In this document: one piece after another, positions 35,656-49,594 of the stretch | How positions within the stretch are numbered: position 1 is the first letter of the stretch | Layout: every line of letters begins with the position of its first letter | NCBI GenBank assembly: GCA_026008535.1 | Contig: BRKX01000004.1 | Coordinates: 11,247,501-11,311,500, forward strand | DNA length: 64,000 nucleotides | Reading direction: 5' to 3' | DNA from: Perilla frutescens | Lineage: Eukaryota > Streptophyta > Magnoliopsida > Lamiales > Lamiaceae | The notes under the pieces: generated by a model | Database searches by the model: none | What the model was told of the DNA's origin: nothing | Seen by the model: the letters and a program-made list of their open reading frames with translations, nothing else | Made by a program: the position numbers and the translations under genes

Positions 35656-36492
35656 TCCAATCTGTACTGTGAGACTTGTGTTTTGGCCAAAAGCCATAGA
35701 CAGACTTTTAAACCTAGTAATACTCGTGTGAACTCTATGTTTTCTTTAATTCATTCTGATGTTTGGGGCCCTGCACCTGTTGTTGGTGGTCAGGGGTTCA
35801 AGTATTTTTTATTATTCATAGACGATCACACTCGCATGACTTGGGTTTATTTTCTGCGTCAAAAATCAGAAGTTTTTTCTAAATTTATCCAATTTTATAC
35901 AATGATTAACCACCAATTTCAAACCAATATCAAAATTTTACGGTCTGATAATGGGGGGGAATTCGTGAATTCTTCTATGACCAAATTCTTCCACGATAAA
36001 GGGTTAGTTCACCAAACCACTTGTCCTCATACACTTTAACAAAATGGGGTAGCTAAACGGAAAAATCGAATCCTTCTTGAAGTCACTAGATCCTTACTTA
36101 TTGAGTCTTGTGTGCCTTCCTATTTTTGGCTTAAAGCCGTTGCTACAGCTGGTTATCTCTTAAATCGCCTACCCACAAAAAGCCTTGATCTCCAAACCCC
36201 GATCCAGTGTCTTTCTTCATCAGCCCAACTTCCTGTTCCTCTTACCTTAAAACCTCGTATCTTCGGTTGCTTTGTGTTTGTCCATATACCAAAGAATGCA
36301 CGCACTAAACTAGACCTCTGTGCAGTTAAGTGTGTCTTTGTAGGTTATGGCGTTCACCAAAAGGGTTATCGTTGTTACGATCCAACGTCTCGTCGCATGT
36401 TCACCACCATGAACTGTGATTTTCTTGAAACCGAATACTTTTATCATCACCACCTTAGTGGTCAGGGGAGAGTTCTAAGCTTGACCCACTAA
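35599..36492 (+). pseudogene. Copia integrase remnant
   Basis: The tail of the zinc-binding domain shows CETCVLAKSHRQTF. The catalytic core shows LIHSDVWGPAPV (first Asp), FLLFIDDHTRMTWVYFLRQK and KILRSDNGGEFVNSS (second Asp). Then an in-frame TAA at 36037-36039 breaks QNGVAKRKNR, where the catalytic Glu should be (wild type usually NGVAERKN; here Lys replaces Glu as well). Next come FWLKAVATAGYLLNRLPTKS and CVFVGYGVHQKGYRCYDP, ending at 36490-36492. Stop codon and missing Glu both rule out activity. Confidence 0.85.
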
Positions 36493-36515
36493 GTTGGCTT
36501 GATTCCCTAAGTTGG

Positions 36516-38475
36516 TTGCCAAGTCCAGGCAGTTCAAATGCAGTTCCAACAGAGACAGTTAACCATACCGCTGAGACAATCTCTGAAAGTACGTCACAAT
36601 CATCGGAACATAGTGCCTCGGACAATGATATTCCTTCCAACTTGGTATCTGAGGTAAGAGATTATGAAAGTACTTCCATTCCTGTCAGCTCTGAGTTAAC
36701 TAACTATGATCTGCCAGAAATCACAGAACATGGTACCGAACAAAACACAGGAGAAATCCATGAGATGCCAGAAATCACAGAACCAGATACATGCAGATAT
36801 GTTTTACCTTCTCGGAGTAATAGGGGTATCCCTCCAAAAAGATACTCCCCAGAGAGAACCAGCAGAAAATCCAGATACTCAATTGGGAATATTGCTAAAG
36901 GAAATCTCACGGATTTAGCCGCAGCCTTTCAAGTTGCTGTGTATAAAGAGGAAAGCCTCCCAAGAACCGCTGAAGAAGCCTTTCAATCCAAGCATTGGAC
37001 ATATGAAATGAAGAAAGAAATGGATACCTTAGCCCAAAATAGTACATGGGAAATCTGCAAGTTACCCCAAGGAAAGAGACCAGTTGGGTGTAGATGGGTC
37101 TTCACCATCAAATGAAAACCTGATGGATCTATTGAGCGATATAAGGCTCGACTAGTTGCAAAAGGGTATACTCAGACTTATGGAATAGACTACTCGAAAA
37201 CCTTTTCTCCAGTGGAAAAAATGAATACCGTGAGAGTCTTACTTTCAATCGCAGCAGACCAGGATTGGACTCTTCATCAATTTGATGTTACCAATGCCTT
37301 CTTGCACGGGGAACTAAACAAAGAAGTATATATGGAGGCACCACCTGTATTTGAATCTGAGTTTAGAGACCGGAAAGTATGCAAGTTGAAGAAGACCTTA
37401 TATGGGCTCAAACAATCTCCAAGAGCCTGGTTTGGGAGGTTCACAAGTGCTATGAAGAAGTATGGTTTCCGGCAGAGTAATTCTGACCACACATTGTTCT
37501 TGAAGAAATAAGGACTTATTACCTGTTTGATCATCTATGTTGATGACATGATCATCACGGGTAGTGACATAGAAGAAATTGAAACCTTGAAGAAAAATCT
37601 GTTTGGTGAATTTGAAATGAAGGATCTAGGTACTCTTAAGTATTTCCTTGGCATTGAAGTCCTTAGATCTGCTAAAGGGATCTTCATATGCCAGAAGAAA
37701 TACACTCTAGATCTTCTTGCAGAAGCTGGAATGTTGGACTGCAAACCGGTTGATACCCCTATTGCAGTAAACCACAGATTGCAGATTACTGAAGGTGCCA
37801 AACCCACCGACCAAGGACAATATCAACGTCTGGTAGGAAAACTTAGCTACCTCTCTCACACCAGACCTGATATTGCTTATGCTGTTGGGGTTGTAAGCCA
37901 GTTTATGCACAAACCGCAAATCGAGCATATGGAGGCTGCTCTCAAGATTGTGCGATACCTTAAGGGTACTTTCAGATATGGATTATTATTTGGGAAGCAT
38001 GGACATTCAAGAATACATGGTTACACAGATGCTGACTGGGCAGGCAATCATATAGATATGAGATCTACTGGGGGATACTTTACCTTTGTAAGGGGTAATC
38101 TGGTTACTTGGAGAAGCAAGAAGCAGAAAGTGGTGGCTCTCTCCAGTGCTGAAGCCGAATTCAGAGGAATTAAGAGCGGGTTGACAAAAATTCTGTGGCT
38201 GAGGAAATTATTAACAGAAATTGGTTTCCACTCGGAGCAAGCGTGTCAGTTGTTTTGTGATAATAAAGCGGCTATCAGCATATCTGAGAATCCAGTCCAG
38301 CATGACCGAACAAAACATGTTGAGGTGGACCGACATTTTATTAAAGAGAAGATAGAAGCTGGGATTGTTCAACTTCCATTTGTTTGATCAGAGGACCAAC
38401 TCGCAGATATCCTAACCAAAGCAGTAACTGCAAAGAGTTTTACAAATGTTCTCGACAAGTTAAGTATTGGAGACC
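36516..38475 (+). pseudogene. Copia reverse transcriptase-RNase H remnant
   Basis: One long frame is broken by TGA at 37113-37115, TAA at 37509-37511 and TGA at 38385-38387. Motifs in order: KRPVGCRWVFTIK, RYKARLVAKGYTQTYGIDY, FDVTNAFLHGEL, LYGLKQSPRAWF, the catalytic IIYVDDMIITGS, KYFLGIEV, KLSYLSHTRPDIAYAV, then RNase H with GYTDADWAG, SSAEAEFRGI and DNKAAISISENP. A polypurine AGGGGGAG lies just before the 3' LTR. The RT motifs themselves are intact; only the stops disable it. Confidence 0.88.
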
Positions 38476-38498
38476 CCACTACTCAACTTGAGGGGGAG

Positions 38499-38753
38499 TG
38501 TCAGAAAAGGAAATAAAATCCTGGTCCAAAATCAACTCCTTAAATCCTGCAAGATCCAAATCACAAAAGATTAGTCCCAAGTTTAGAATAGTTACCTTAG
38601 ATAAATGTTTTCTTCTCTATATGTATATTCCCTTGGTATATCGATGAAGACACACAACAATAATCAAAAGAGCAATACAACAGTTTTTCTATTCTCCAGA
38701 TTTCAGATTTTAATCTTCAAATCCATTCATCATGTTTAAACATCAATTTAACA
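38499..38753 (+). repeat. 3' LTR of the copia element
   Basis: It follows the polypurine tract TTGAGGGGGAG (38488-38498), starts TGTCAGAAAAGG and ends ATTTAACA before the AATAT duplication. Confidence 0.95.
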
Positions 38754-38759
38754 AATATA

Positions 38760-41700
38760 CCCCCTATATAAGTTTTCCCAAAATGCAAAAAAAAAAAAAA
38801 AAATGTCACTCTCTTAAAAATATGTTATAAAAACGGCATGAGGTGGTCTCCTATACTTGTGGTGTATGGGTATGGGCCATAAAAACCGGTATTTTTTTTT
38901 AATTAATGGACAATGCAATCAAATATTTAATATTGCTAATTTGGAAGGGGGTAAAGGGGAGAGTGCTGACTCTTTCTTAAAACAGTGGAATTTTTAGCTT
39001 ATATATAATAGAATTTTTTTTTTCAAGTTTTTTTAAACAAGGGCTACATGCATTTTTTTTTCCCTTCATATTTGTAACTTAATGATACATTTGAATTAGC
39101 TCGACTTAAAATTAAAGGATTTGGACACAAAAAAAAAACATGAAAAATGGTCGTCTAGCTTATTTTAGGGTAGACTTGACTTGAACCAAGTTGAATAAAA
39201 TAATTTAAATTGAGGGCACGATTTAATCAAGTGTGTACTTAGCCTGTAGATATAGATAACTATTAATTGCGGCTCACATTGTTTGAATGTAAGGTCGGTA
39301 ATTAATGAAACAGAGACAGTGACTTTGACATATTTCTAATTCTAATCATCATGACAATCAAATAATACTATATCAATAAATACTTAAGTTGCCATTACAG
39401 ACTTCCTACCTCCTTCATCACAATTCCTATCTACAAACTTAAATTCTTGATTTGATACGTACCAATAATAAAATATCCTATATAGGTTTCAATAAATAAA
39501 TAAATAATAACCCCCCCCCCCCCCCCCCAACACACATGGTATTAGAAATCACACACACACACACACACACATATACGTCAATTCATTGAACATTTATATT
39601 TTGATTTCGATTATATTTTCCAATAATAATCATAATAATAATTACTATAAAGTACACTAATCAATCTCATACGTGGCTTCAATTCCTACTTTCTAGGTCG
39701 ACCAACAGGATAATTAATTAAATGGTTGCTATATATTTTGGTAAATTTTGGAAATAATGATATATAAATACAAGTCTATTACTTATAGTCTCATGCTATT
39801 ATTCATATTTTTACTAATAGTATTTGAATTAATCTTACATAATATACAGTTCGTTTTAGTTTTGCATATCCCGAAATTAAGCACGAAATATTTTAATTAT
39901 TTTAAAAAAATCATGATTTTTATATATCAATAATGGTTTTGATGTGTGCATGCGTGTGTTGTCTTACCGTAGACATAAAATCTTTTATTACGGTAAGCAA
40001 TGCATGGACAAGACGTATCACGTTCTTCATCAAATGGAGTGTGAAAATTAGGAAAAAAATAAATAGTATCTTAGAAAATTCTAAAGGAAATATGGGACAT
40101 CTATATATGTAAGCAACGTTGCTATATTTATGTATGTGAATCTAATCAAAGTATAGTGGTGGATTCAAAAGGCGATCTTTTGACCTCAAGGGAAGTTTCT
40201 TGGAGAATATGGACTACACTTAAATTAATATTATTTAACCAACGAAATACCATAAAATTAAAGTTTGATATACACTCATGATATGATGCGTTGAGATCAA
40301 AGTGTTAAACGCAAACCATTCAATAAATGTTATAGTTGTCGATAGAGATTAAATACATACTTTTTTAATAGAGAATTGTCAATTGAGAATCCGATTATAT
40401 ATCAATTCAAGACATAAAAGATGAAAATTATTAATTTAGGACCTAAAAAATCATGTATTTTGATTTATTTTTATTCTAAAATTATTTTCAACAAATTCTT
40501 TATTATGTTGAATACATGACTTTTTTCATTGAAAATTTACATAAAAATATATATATATTTTTTTAAAAAAGAATCAAAATAAATGAATTCTTAGATCTCT
40601 GATTGATAACTTCAAGGTCTTGGCCGGATAGATAGTTTTCATATTTTAGGTTCTTGATTGAAAGATGACATATATTTCAGACTCTGAATCGATAAAAGTC
40701 ATTTTTAATATAATATTTTTCACCATCATATCCCATAAAAATAGTTTAATGTGGCAGAAATGGTGGGACGGTTTTGGGAACATGGCACAGTTGCCACGAT
40801 TTTAGGAAGCTAGCAATTGCGTAAATCGTAATAGATTAATCATTAATATGCCCAAACTCATTATTTTATCGAACTAAGACTATCTTAATAATTTAATATG
40901 AAGGAAAAAAAAAGAAGTCCTAGAACCTGATTCTTGAGGACCTCACTATCTCGTCTCTCCAATTTCATGTTGGAGATAAATTACGAGATGTGCTGCAGTG
41001 AGTGTGTTCATCTATATTCTATACACTATCTGAAGTCTGAACAAACAAAAAATTCAATTCAAAATTGCTACCAATAAGAATTGAATATGTACTGTCCACA
41101 TTATGACCCTTAGCAAAATAGAAATTAATATTCAGATAATTTTTTAGTTTTTATCTGCGGAACTTCGCTTAAAATTTTAAATATTGAACTTTAATAAGTA
41201 ATTTCTTAATTCAGAAGACAAAATAGATAAATAAAAGTATGTTAATAACTTTTTCAGATACTGTAGGCTGTAGCTCTACCCTACGGATTTCTATGCTTAA
41301 GCTGGAGTTTAGTTACACATTTAGTAGGCCCATGGGCTCCTACGACTTAGGCCTAGAGGTCAAAGACCCCAAACCCAACTGTTCGAGCCCAGCCCTTAAA
41401 GATAAAGGAAGAGACTCCACAATTCTTTTATTTTATTTTTAGTATAAAAACACACAACAATTTATATTTAAAACGCCAAACCTGGTAGAAATTTTGGAAT
41501 GAGACTGAACAAGGTTTTAGTTACATGATAATTTTCAGTAGAAGATCATTTGTGATGATAGAAGATGTTATAAAATTGATCACAATCAAATATAAATACG
41601 AAAAATAAGGAACACAATAATTACGTGGAAAATTCAAAATGGAAAAAGTTACCGACAGAGGATAAGATTTTAATATACGTTGTAAACAAAGTAAAATAAG

Positions 41701-42028
41701 AGATTTAAGAGCAACAACAAAACTCTAGGAAAAATATTGTTCTATTGGAAATATATAAGATTTAAACTAATAACTCAATTTCTCAACTCCAAACTACGTT
41801 TAAAAATTCATAAATTTCCCAGTCTTTCTAGCCCAAACCAAACAATTCACAGATTCAAGTTGCAAAATCTCCTAGAGACTGGGTGTAATGATTGATTACT
41901 AAAATCTTACCACCTTGAATTTTGATCAGTACGTTTTCTTGGAATCATCAAGCATTTGAACTGAAACTTTGAGAGAGAGATTGAAAGATTAGTGCTGTTC
42001 ATCGTGTTCGTGTGTTAATAAGAGAGAA
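38760..42028. other. Long gene-poor AT-rich region
   Basis: It contains a run of 18 C at 39511-39528 and an AC microsatellite at 39550-39571. I found no exon series, element ends or RNA gene. The open frames at 39748-39933 and 41239-41442 show no domain and are not called. Confidence 0.5.
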
Positions 42029-43048
42029 CTAGATTTCTAACCGTGCGATGCACGGTTTCATTCATAATCTCAAACCCATTTATTACAAATTTAATGTAAG
42101 TGTCACACATTTTCGCATTTTATAGATAATTAATACTTTGCTTAATAAGTTCATACCATTTTCTATTTGTCCAATTTTTCTTTTATCGGATAATTATTAT
42201 TCAGAATCTAAAATAAGTTAAGTTGATAATTGATAAAAGAAATAATTCCTTGATTAAGCACACATATAATATGTATATAAGTACATATTATATTATAATA
42301 TACTTTGAATAAGTAATAAACTAATACAATCAAAATATTATATTATAAATTATGCAAACGTTTGTAGTAACATTTATTACATTATAATCATCTTTACAAA
42401 TAAAAATTTTCAAACCAACATGATTTGTGTCTAGTGAAACAACTACGTCAATTGACCATGACTAAAAACATATGAAAAATATATGTGAACAAATATTATA
42501 ACAATAACTTATATTTCCTTTTAAACTTTTTTACGGTTGTATATTTATATAGATTTGTTAGACTTAACTCTTAAGAAATTGATAATTATGTTGTATGCAA
42601 AATAAATGTAGTTAAAATAATGTTAATAAATATATATTGAAACATAAAAATTTCAATTTAAGAAACTATAATAATGCAGCCTACATATCTTCATTATATA
42701 TCAATCTTCGTTTTATTTAATAATTCACTTGATGTTTTTATTTAATGTATTTAATATATATAATTGGTAATTATTTTACATAATAAAATCTATTAAATGT
42801 TATCAATCACTTATTAATATGCAAAAACTCACATATTTATTCATTCATATAAATAGATTTTGAATATCATGTATATATAACGAAATATGTTATTAAATAT
42901 AGCATAAATGAATTATATAATAAAAAATGTGTGTGACATGTGTGTGTGTGAGAGAGAGAAGATGGAGAAACATTAAAAAAAATGAAAAAGTATACTTAGA
43001 TGATTTGATGTTTTTTTAGAGATAACTCCATTTTATCATATAGATAGA
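42029..43048 (-). mobile_element. Candidate non-autonomous Helitron
   Basis: Read on the minus strand, a perfect hairpin CCGTGCATCGCACGG (42041-42055) is followed 8 bases later by CTAG (42029-42032), and the next base is T. This is the Helitron 3' end: hairpin, CTRR, insertion before T. A plausible 5' end is TCTATCTATATGATAAAATG on the minus strand (about 43029-43048), preceded by A. The interior is AT-rich with no Rep/helicase. The 3' end is well supported; the 5' end is a guess among several TC dinucleotides in the TAGATAGA run. Confidence 0.5.
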
Positions 43049-43520
43049 TAAATATATATATATATATATATATATCTAGATAGATAGATGTGGTAAAAGT
43101 ACGACTCTGGTACTATCGATCTTATGTATATGGTGAAATCAACAGTATCCAAATATTAATAGTAGTAACTGAGTAAAAATTTGAAAAATAGCCAAGTTTT
43201 TACCAAGTCAAATAAGTCACTTAAGAGCATCTCCAATCCGCTTCTTCCTTCCAGTCTGCCGCTGCTAGGGATAGCAATGGACAGGGTATGGGTAGGGTAC
43301 TACAGTACCCATCTCATACCCGCGTTTTGAAAAAATACACGTACTCATCCCTATACCCACACTTTTATGCGCGTCATCGTATCCTTTGGGTACTTAACTA
43401 CTCATACCCGTACCCGTACCCGTATTTTAACTATTTTTTATACGATTCACGAGAAATATTTTATAGTATTTAATGAATTTTAAAATATTTTTATAAGTTA
43501 CAATTAAAAAAATTCATAGT

Positions 43521-43562
<42 letters not shown>

Positions 43563-44919
43563 GTGTATGCTTTAAATATATGAAAAATATATTGAATATG
43601 ATATGAAATTTATATAGATGATGAAGTAAAATAACTATTTATTTTTAAAAATAGATAAAAAAAAATATTAAATTATGTTTATAAATTCTCACTTTTTTAT
43701 TATAGATTATTTCTATATAATATATTTGTGTATATATAATAAATAAATATTTTTTAATGCACATATATTGATGAATATCTTCTTAAGCATAGTGAGCATA
43801 AAATTAATAATATCTTTTCTGATAAATTTAGTAACATTTTTCTATAATCAGTCAAACATACTTATATTAGTATTTTTTTATCGTATACTTTTTTAACTAT
43901 ATATATGTTATATTTTGTGTAAGATATAATCTTTATAAGCATTTATTTATCAATTTTACAATATATATGTGTGTGTGTGTGTGTAAGAATAAATAACATA
44001 AGTTACAAAATAATATTTCAATTAGTCCAAATTTTATTTGTGTTCAATTATCATTTTATTTCTAAAAAAGGTCACATTTTAACATAAAATATATAAACAT
44101 ACAAATTTCTTTATCACAAACTATTTATTGAATATTTAATTTAGAAATTATTATTAATATTAAATAATTCAAAATTATGATTAAATAATTTATAATTTTA
44201 AAAATATTGATTAAAACTAAATCATAATTCGATAAAAATAAAATACATAGACCATTCATGAAAATGCAACATTTAATAAAAAAAGTACAAACATAACAAT
44301 GCCATGAAATTTTCAAAGGGGAAAAAGGTTTATTTAGGCAATTTAATTTTAAAATTTGGATAGTTAGGGAAGGTTTAATGCATAGAAGTTATTTGGACAA
44401 TTTGTACTATATTTAAATCCTTTGGCACACAAAATCAGAATAAAAAAAACCCTTTTTCTGAAAAGTATATGACAGTTTGTACTTTCAACATATTAATAAT
44501 AGGGAATAAAATTTGATTCATATCTCAAACGAAAAATTAACATTACCCCCAACACAGTTTCTTCGCACTCTCTCGTTTTCAAATCACTTCGCCGGAAAAC
44601 CCTCCCCCCCAAAAAAATCATTAAGCCACATCGCCGGGAAACCGTGAAGACTAACAAAACGACGTCATTAATGGAGGAACAAAATCGGGCACAAAGCAAC
44701 CCGTCTAAACCAAGAGAGGTTAGTGTTTATCCAATAACGATAGTGTGTGTATATACCATAACCGAGGGCGGTCAGTTGTTATACCATAATAGTAGTTGTT
44801 AAACCATAACAGTAGTGGTAATATTTCCAGAGCTTGCTTAACGATAGTTGTTAACAGCATAACGATAGTTTTTATGGCTTAACGATGATGTTAATGTGTT
44901 AGGATCTTGCATATAGATT
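43049..44919. other. AT-rich region with repeats, no gene called
   Basis: It contains TA runs (about 43051-43075, 43524-43559), a TAGGGATAGCAATGG hAT-like end at 43266 followed by many (G)GGTA/TACCC words with no partner end found, and a short series of TAACGATAGTTGTTA-like words at 44740-44900. The start-plus-donor at 44671-44718 is not enough to call a gene. Confidence 0.45.
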
Positions 44920-47900
44920 ATTAAAGAATTCAAATCCTATTAAGTATGATGAATGAGGGGAAGCTAATAAAGCAGATACCAACAAGCAATGGCCCCATTC
45001 ATAAGTCGAGATAAATAAATAGAACCAATCATGCTCAAGCCTCTTCATAGGCGGAAAGTAAAACATGAGACAAGGACTATCGAAATAACTTTATAGGCAT
45101 CAATAGATTGTAATGTCCAAAGCATATTAGAGAATGTGTTCATAGATCCCTAAATTAGATAACAAGTCAAGTAGTATTAGCTAGGAGTTTATCAGAGTAG
45201 CAGAATTCATAGTGGGAGTAAAACACTTATATTAGCAAAATAAGATCTCGGTAGCCAACCCACATCCACAGCCACCAACGACCTCCGCATCTTAACCTGA
45301 AAACATTTGAAAAAGAGGGCGTGAGCACTAATGTACTCAGTGAGTTTTAATAAAACTCTTAAATAAAAACTTTAGAAATATCTAATCACAACTGACGATA
45401 TATGAAGAGCAAAATGCAAAAGCCAGAAAGGGGATTACCCAGTAGTGACTCCCTTAGTGAAAAGGCCCAGAAAGTGACTCGAGTATGCAAGGGGATTACC
45501 CAGCAGTGATTCTTTTAGTGATCAAAGATCACGTCCTGGTGATGTAAAATCACAATCTTTTGAGCTTAATAATCCTACTTCACAAATGATACAATCCTTC
45601 CTACTCAACTTGCTAGCATACTCATTGACTAGAGTATAACATCTAGGACTAATCCTTCAATCAACAACATGGTCTTATGACCTATAAGGGATTCTATCCT
45701 TACCTTAGAAGACATTGCTCATCTAAATAAACTTTCATACATCATCAACATCAACTTAAGATCATGATCACATATACATGTACTAACTTCGCATAACAAT
45801 AAACTATATCACAAAATCTGATGCTAAACATTCATATCATAACATACTTTAAGAGCTCAATTAACATTCCTTATTATCAATCCTTATAAACATAACTTCC
45901 TTCCTTTCTACAGAGACTAATTAGGTAGAGCATAAAAACATTTAATTGGATATTTCATCTTGCCCTATCATGCTTCTAGAGCTCATTAGCTCAAACAATA
46001 GATGAGTATAGTATTACCCACCTCGATCACAGTGAAGGGGATGAAGCAACCAGCTGCAATTCCTTTCTCGGGTTCCCTCGTGGTTCACCTCTTCCTACAA
46101 AAGCCGATTATCCACTTAGCAGTCTATTTGAAGATCCTAAGCTCTAACAGAAAATCAAATCGAGATTAATCCCTTCTTCCCTTAATTAAGACCTTATTAC
46201 AGATTGCACGACTTTAAAACTTCTATAAAACATGTGGATTTGATAAACTCAAGATTAGAATGCATTTTAAAGCTTAAATGGGTTGAGCAAACCTTGCACG
46301 AGCTATGCAAAAAGGAGACAGGAGTGCACGGGTCGTGCCTGAATAAATTCGGGAAGAGTTTTCTCTCTAGAGACTCCCGCACGGGCCATGCGGAGGGAGT
46401 GGCTTAGTGCACGGTCCATGCATGACTCATGATAGGTTTCCTAGAGGCCTTGCATGGGCCGTGCGTAAGGGATTCCTTAGCGCATAGTCTGTGCGCACTG
46501 ATGGTCTTAAAAATGATTTGATCGAGAGTTTGGTAAAGGTGATACTCGGTCGTCTCTCCCCTTTCTTGACATTTTGGAGATTAAATAAGGCATAACATAT
46601 TCTTTATCATTTTTCAAAGCTATAATTTTAAAACAATGTAAATCAATTGAAAACCGATATAGAATTTGACGGAGTTTGACATATGCTCAGCATTAATAAA
46701 ATACAAGAAATGAACATTCATGAGCCTTCTTAAATTGAAATACTTAGAAATTGAGATTTCAACGACATATATGCTACTAATTCTTCAAATACCTTAAATG
46801 TTACAACGTAATTTAAATACGAAATTTAAACAGGATTTGAACGGAATAGAACCGGAATTAAACGAAATTAACAACACAATATAATAATGGGGGATAATAA
46901 GAACAACATTAGAATATGGAATGAATGCGGAATTAAATTACAAAATGAAAATGAAAACTGGGGTCGAACGAAAAAGAATGGACAGAGATGAGTGCGTCGG
47001 AAGAAGGTAACTGGCGGTGGCATTCCGGCGGGTTGCAACAGCGGAAGAGCCACACTACTGCTGTCTGACGGTGCCCTTACCCTCCAGCTTTAGCCGGAGG
47101 TCAGTCCGGCCACTGGCCGACCGACAGCACCTTCCTCCATCGCCTCCCTTCCCCGCCACTCCGATCATCATCGCCCCGAAGAACACTTCTCTCTTGCTCT
47201 CAACTCTCTCTACTTTCTCTCTCTTTAAAAGTGGAGATGGATTTGGTGTGCGAAATGAAGTGGGGGAGGGGTTCTATTTATAGGAGTAAATTTAACTTCC
47301 CACACAAGCCACTGCAGTAGAAAAATACTGCTAAAGCAATTCCGGACTCGATTAAAAGTTACTTTATTCGATGTCAAGGTCCAAATGACCTCCGATTCGA
47401 AATCCAAAAATATTGGGAGACTCATTGGCTTGAATACTATTGAACCAACCTGACTCGGGATGATAAGGAAGTCGTCTAAAGAAAAATAGATAAAGATTCT
47501 CTTTTTAAAAATAGATTTACTATTCATTCTGACTGCTAGATTTCACCTCCGAGCGTTCGATTGACCTCGGATTGGCAATCCGTGAATGCAAAAGGACTCC
47601 TTGGGTCATTTCCAATAAGATAGGCTTGACAGGACAAGTCTCAGATCAACGAGAAGAATTTCGTAAATTTTTCAAATCACGAACGCACTCAGATTTTACT
47701 ATTCATAAATTTGTAAAATACGTTTTTCATCAACGGGATATTAAATGACTTCTAATTTAAATTCCAAGAGTACCGACATACTCCTTGGGTCGATACCTTT
47801 CTAACAAGACCAAAATCGGCCATAATTGAGTTAGGATAAAAAATTTCAAAAAGATGATTTCACGAAAAATGACCCCTAAAGTCGTGACTTACATCTGATT

Positions 47901-47988
47901 CTCCTTAAACATTATTAAAATCTCTTCTAATACATCGTAATCATACTTAGGAATTTTCTAATCCTATTTTAAAATTTGGGGTATTACA
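44920..47988 (-). repeat. Diverged, truncated gypsy LTR related to the one at 701
   Basis: Segments line up in order with the 701-3945 LTR: CAGATACCAACAAGCA, AGCCAACCCACATCCACAGC, GAGCACTAATGTACTCAGTG, CATGCTTCTAGAGCT, the TATA-like CTATTTATAGGAG (47273-47285), GATCAACGAG and the end GGGGTATTACA at 47988. About 190 bp expected at the low-coordinate end is missing or too diverged, no internal region adjoins it, and I found no target duplication. It is an older family member or solo LTR. Confidence 0.75.
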
Positions 47989-48007
47989 AATAGCTACCTA
48001 AACAAAT

Positions 48008-48830
48008 ATGTAGCGACCCGATTTATTTTTAAATTTCTACGTTCTTTTCCAAAAAAAATATTTTATTCATTCCTTTTTTATGTGATATTAATTGATTAAG
48101 TCTAATAAGTCGCGCTTAAGTAATTTATATATTTTTCTAAGCATGAATTCATTTTAGAATATAATTATTTCATGTTATGAGCATGCATTTATTTATTTAT
48201 TTTGGTTTTATTTAGAGTGCTTAATGGGTTACAATTTATTCTCTAGCCCATTTATTTTGTTTGAAGCCCAAGCCTTTTTCTTTTTTTAAGCCCATAATTC
48301 CAAGCCCAGAAGGGGTGAGCCCAAAATCTAGAGTTTTCCTCTTATTCTTTCTTTTTTTTTCTTGCGTTTTTTCTTCCTTTGATAAGATAACACCTAAAAA
48401 TTCAAATCTCAAGTTTATCCCTTTCAAACAGCCGATAGAGATCACCGTGAGATCCCTTCTCCTTCACGTTACCAAGAAAACTAGTATAAATAGAGGGTCC
48501 TATTTTCTTTCTTTCCCACGCCACAAAAGAATAAAATTCGTAGAGATCACCTAGGTGCTTGGGTTGTGAGGAGTAGCAACAAGGTATGTAGATATCTTCA
48601 TGTTTCATTTTTTTTACTTTGTTCTTCATGCATCGCTCGTGTCGCATTGTTGTGTGTGGGGGGGGGGGGTTTCGGTATTTTGAGATGAGAAGAGAGGGAA
48701 TGGTTGTTGTTGGTCTTTTGTCGTGGAGAAGACGAAAAATATGTGAGAAAGGGAGAGCCGTGCAGATTTTGAAAGTAATAAAGATGGGTGGGGCCGTGTC
48801 ACATGTTTTTAATTATTAACCACCAAAAAG
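48008..48830 (+). repeat. Possible LTR fragment, TGTAGCGACCC type
   Basis: It starts TGTAGCGACCCGATTTATTT, a common opening of plant gypsy LTRs, with a TATA-like AGTATAAATAGAGGG at about 48483. I could not find the other end or a partner copy, so the right border is arbitrary. Confidence 0.3.
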
Positions 48831-49594
48831 TTTGTCTCTTTTGTCTATATATATATATTTATATATATATATATATAGGGTGTGGTTATAATAGGGATAC
48901 CTCTTGGTGTGAAAAATAGAGACAAATCTGATCCCTACAAATATATAAGATGGATGGATCAGATTAAATGTCTTTTAAATGGTAATTTTTTATTTTTTAT
49001 AATTTATTAAACCATGGAGGGGTAATAAGGTAAATTATCACGCACTAAAATGGGCGCTAGATACGGGCTATCTATATGAAAAACTAAACCCCTACAAACC
49101 AGTAAACACGAAATTGAAAGTGAAGCAGCAGTTCTAGAGAGAAAATGAGAGTGCCACCTCCCAAATTGTGAAACCTAGCATCCCCGTAAGTCGACGGCGA
49201 TTTGCTGAGGAGTCGACGCGATTCCGGCATACCATTCAACACGCGGGGCGGCGGTTTTTGTGTGTGCGGCGGAGTGAAACCATGAACCCTCGCGGCGACA
49301 GTTTTTTTTCCCGGCGGTGGCGAGTATGAACCAGGGCTGAAGAAGAACATGGGAAGGAAAAAATCGGGTGAGTTAGGGGACTTTTAAATAGTTTTCATAG
49401 TGATTCTTCAAACTATTGTGGCCTATTATGTAATCGGGTGAATGATTATAAATGATTAAATGTACAATTTTAGTTAATTGATTTTGTAAATTGGACGAAT
49501 TTAATAAAGAGCGTATTGTTAATGCTTGTGTTTGTTAATCGATTAATTAATCTAATCTAGGTTAATAATTTTACAGATATTATGTTAATCGACT

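Larger units (their letters stand above)
34543..38753 (+). mobile_element. Defective Ty1/copia retrotransposon
   Basis: It is bounded by near-identical LTRs (34543-34798 and 38499-38753) and a 5-bp AATAT duplication at 34538-34542 and 38754-38758. Primer site, gag part, integrase, reverse transcriptase and RNase H follow in copia order. At 4.2 kb it is shorter than usual because the gag end, zinc knuckle, protease and integrase start are missing. The LTRs differ by one indel and two substitutions by my reading, so it inserted recently although it cannot encode a working polyprotein. Confidence 0.95.

Noticed and set aside
36704..36910. Minus-strand frame inside the copia element
   Set aside because: Antisense shadow of the RT reading frame.
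43266..43430. hAT-like end TAGGGATAGCAATGG with GGGTA/TACCC words
   Set aside because: No matching inverted end or target duplication in the window, so no element is called.
44671..44718. Possible first exon (ATG, 16 codons, then GTTAGTG)
   Set aside because: No following exon could be found before the LTR remnant; too little to call.
47017..47283. Pro/Ser-rich frame
   Set aside because: It lies in the transcribed part of the diverged gypsy LTR, and its equivalents occur in the other LTRs.
48880..49090. GTGTGGTTATAATAGGGATACC start resembling a MITE end
   Set aside because: Only one end is visible and the resemblance to the element at 32788 is weak.
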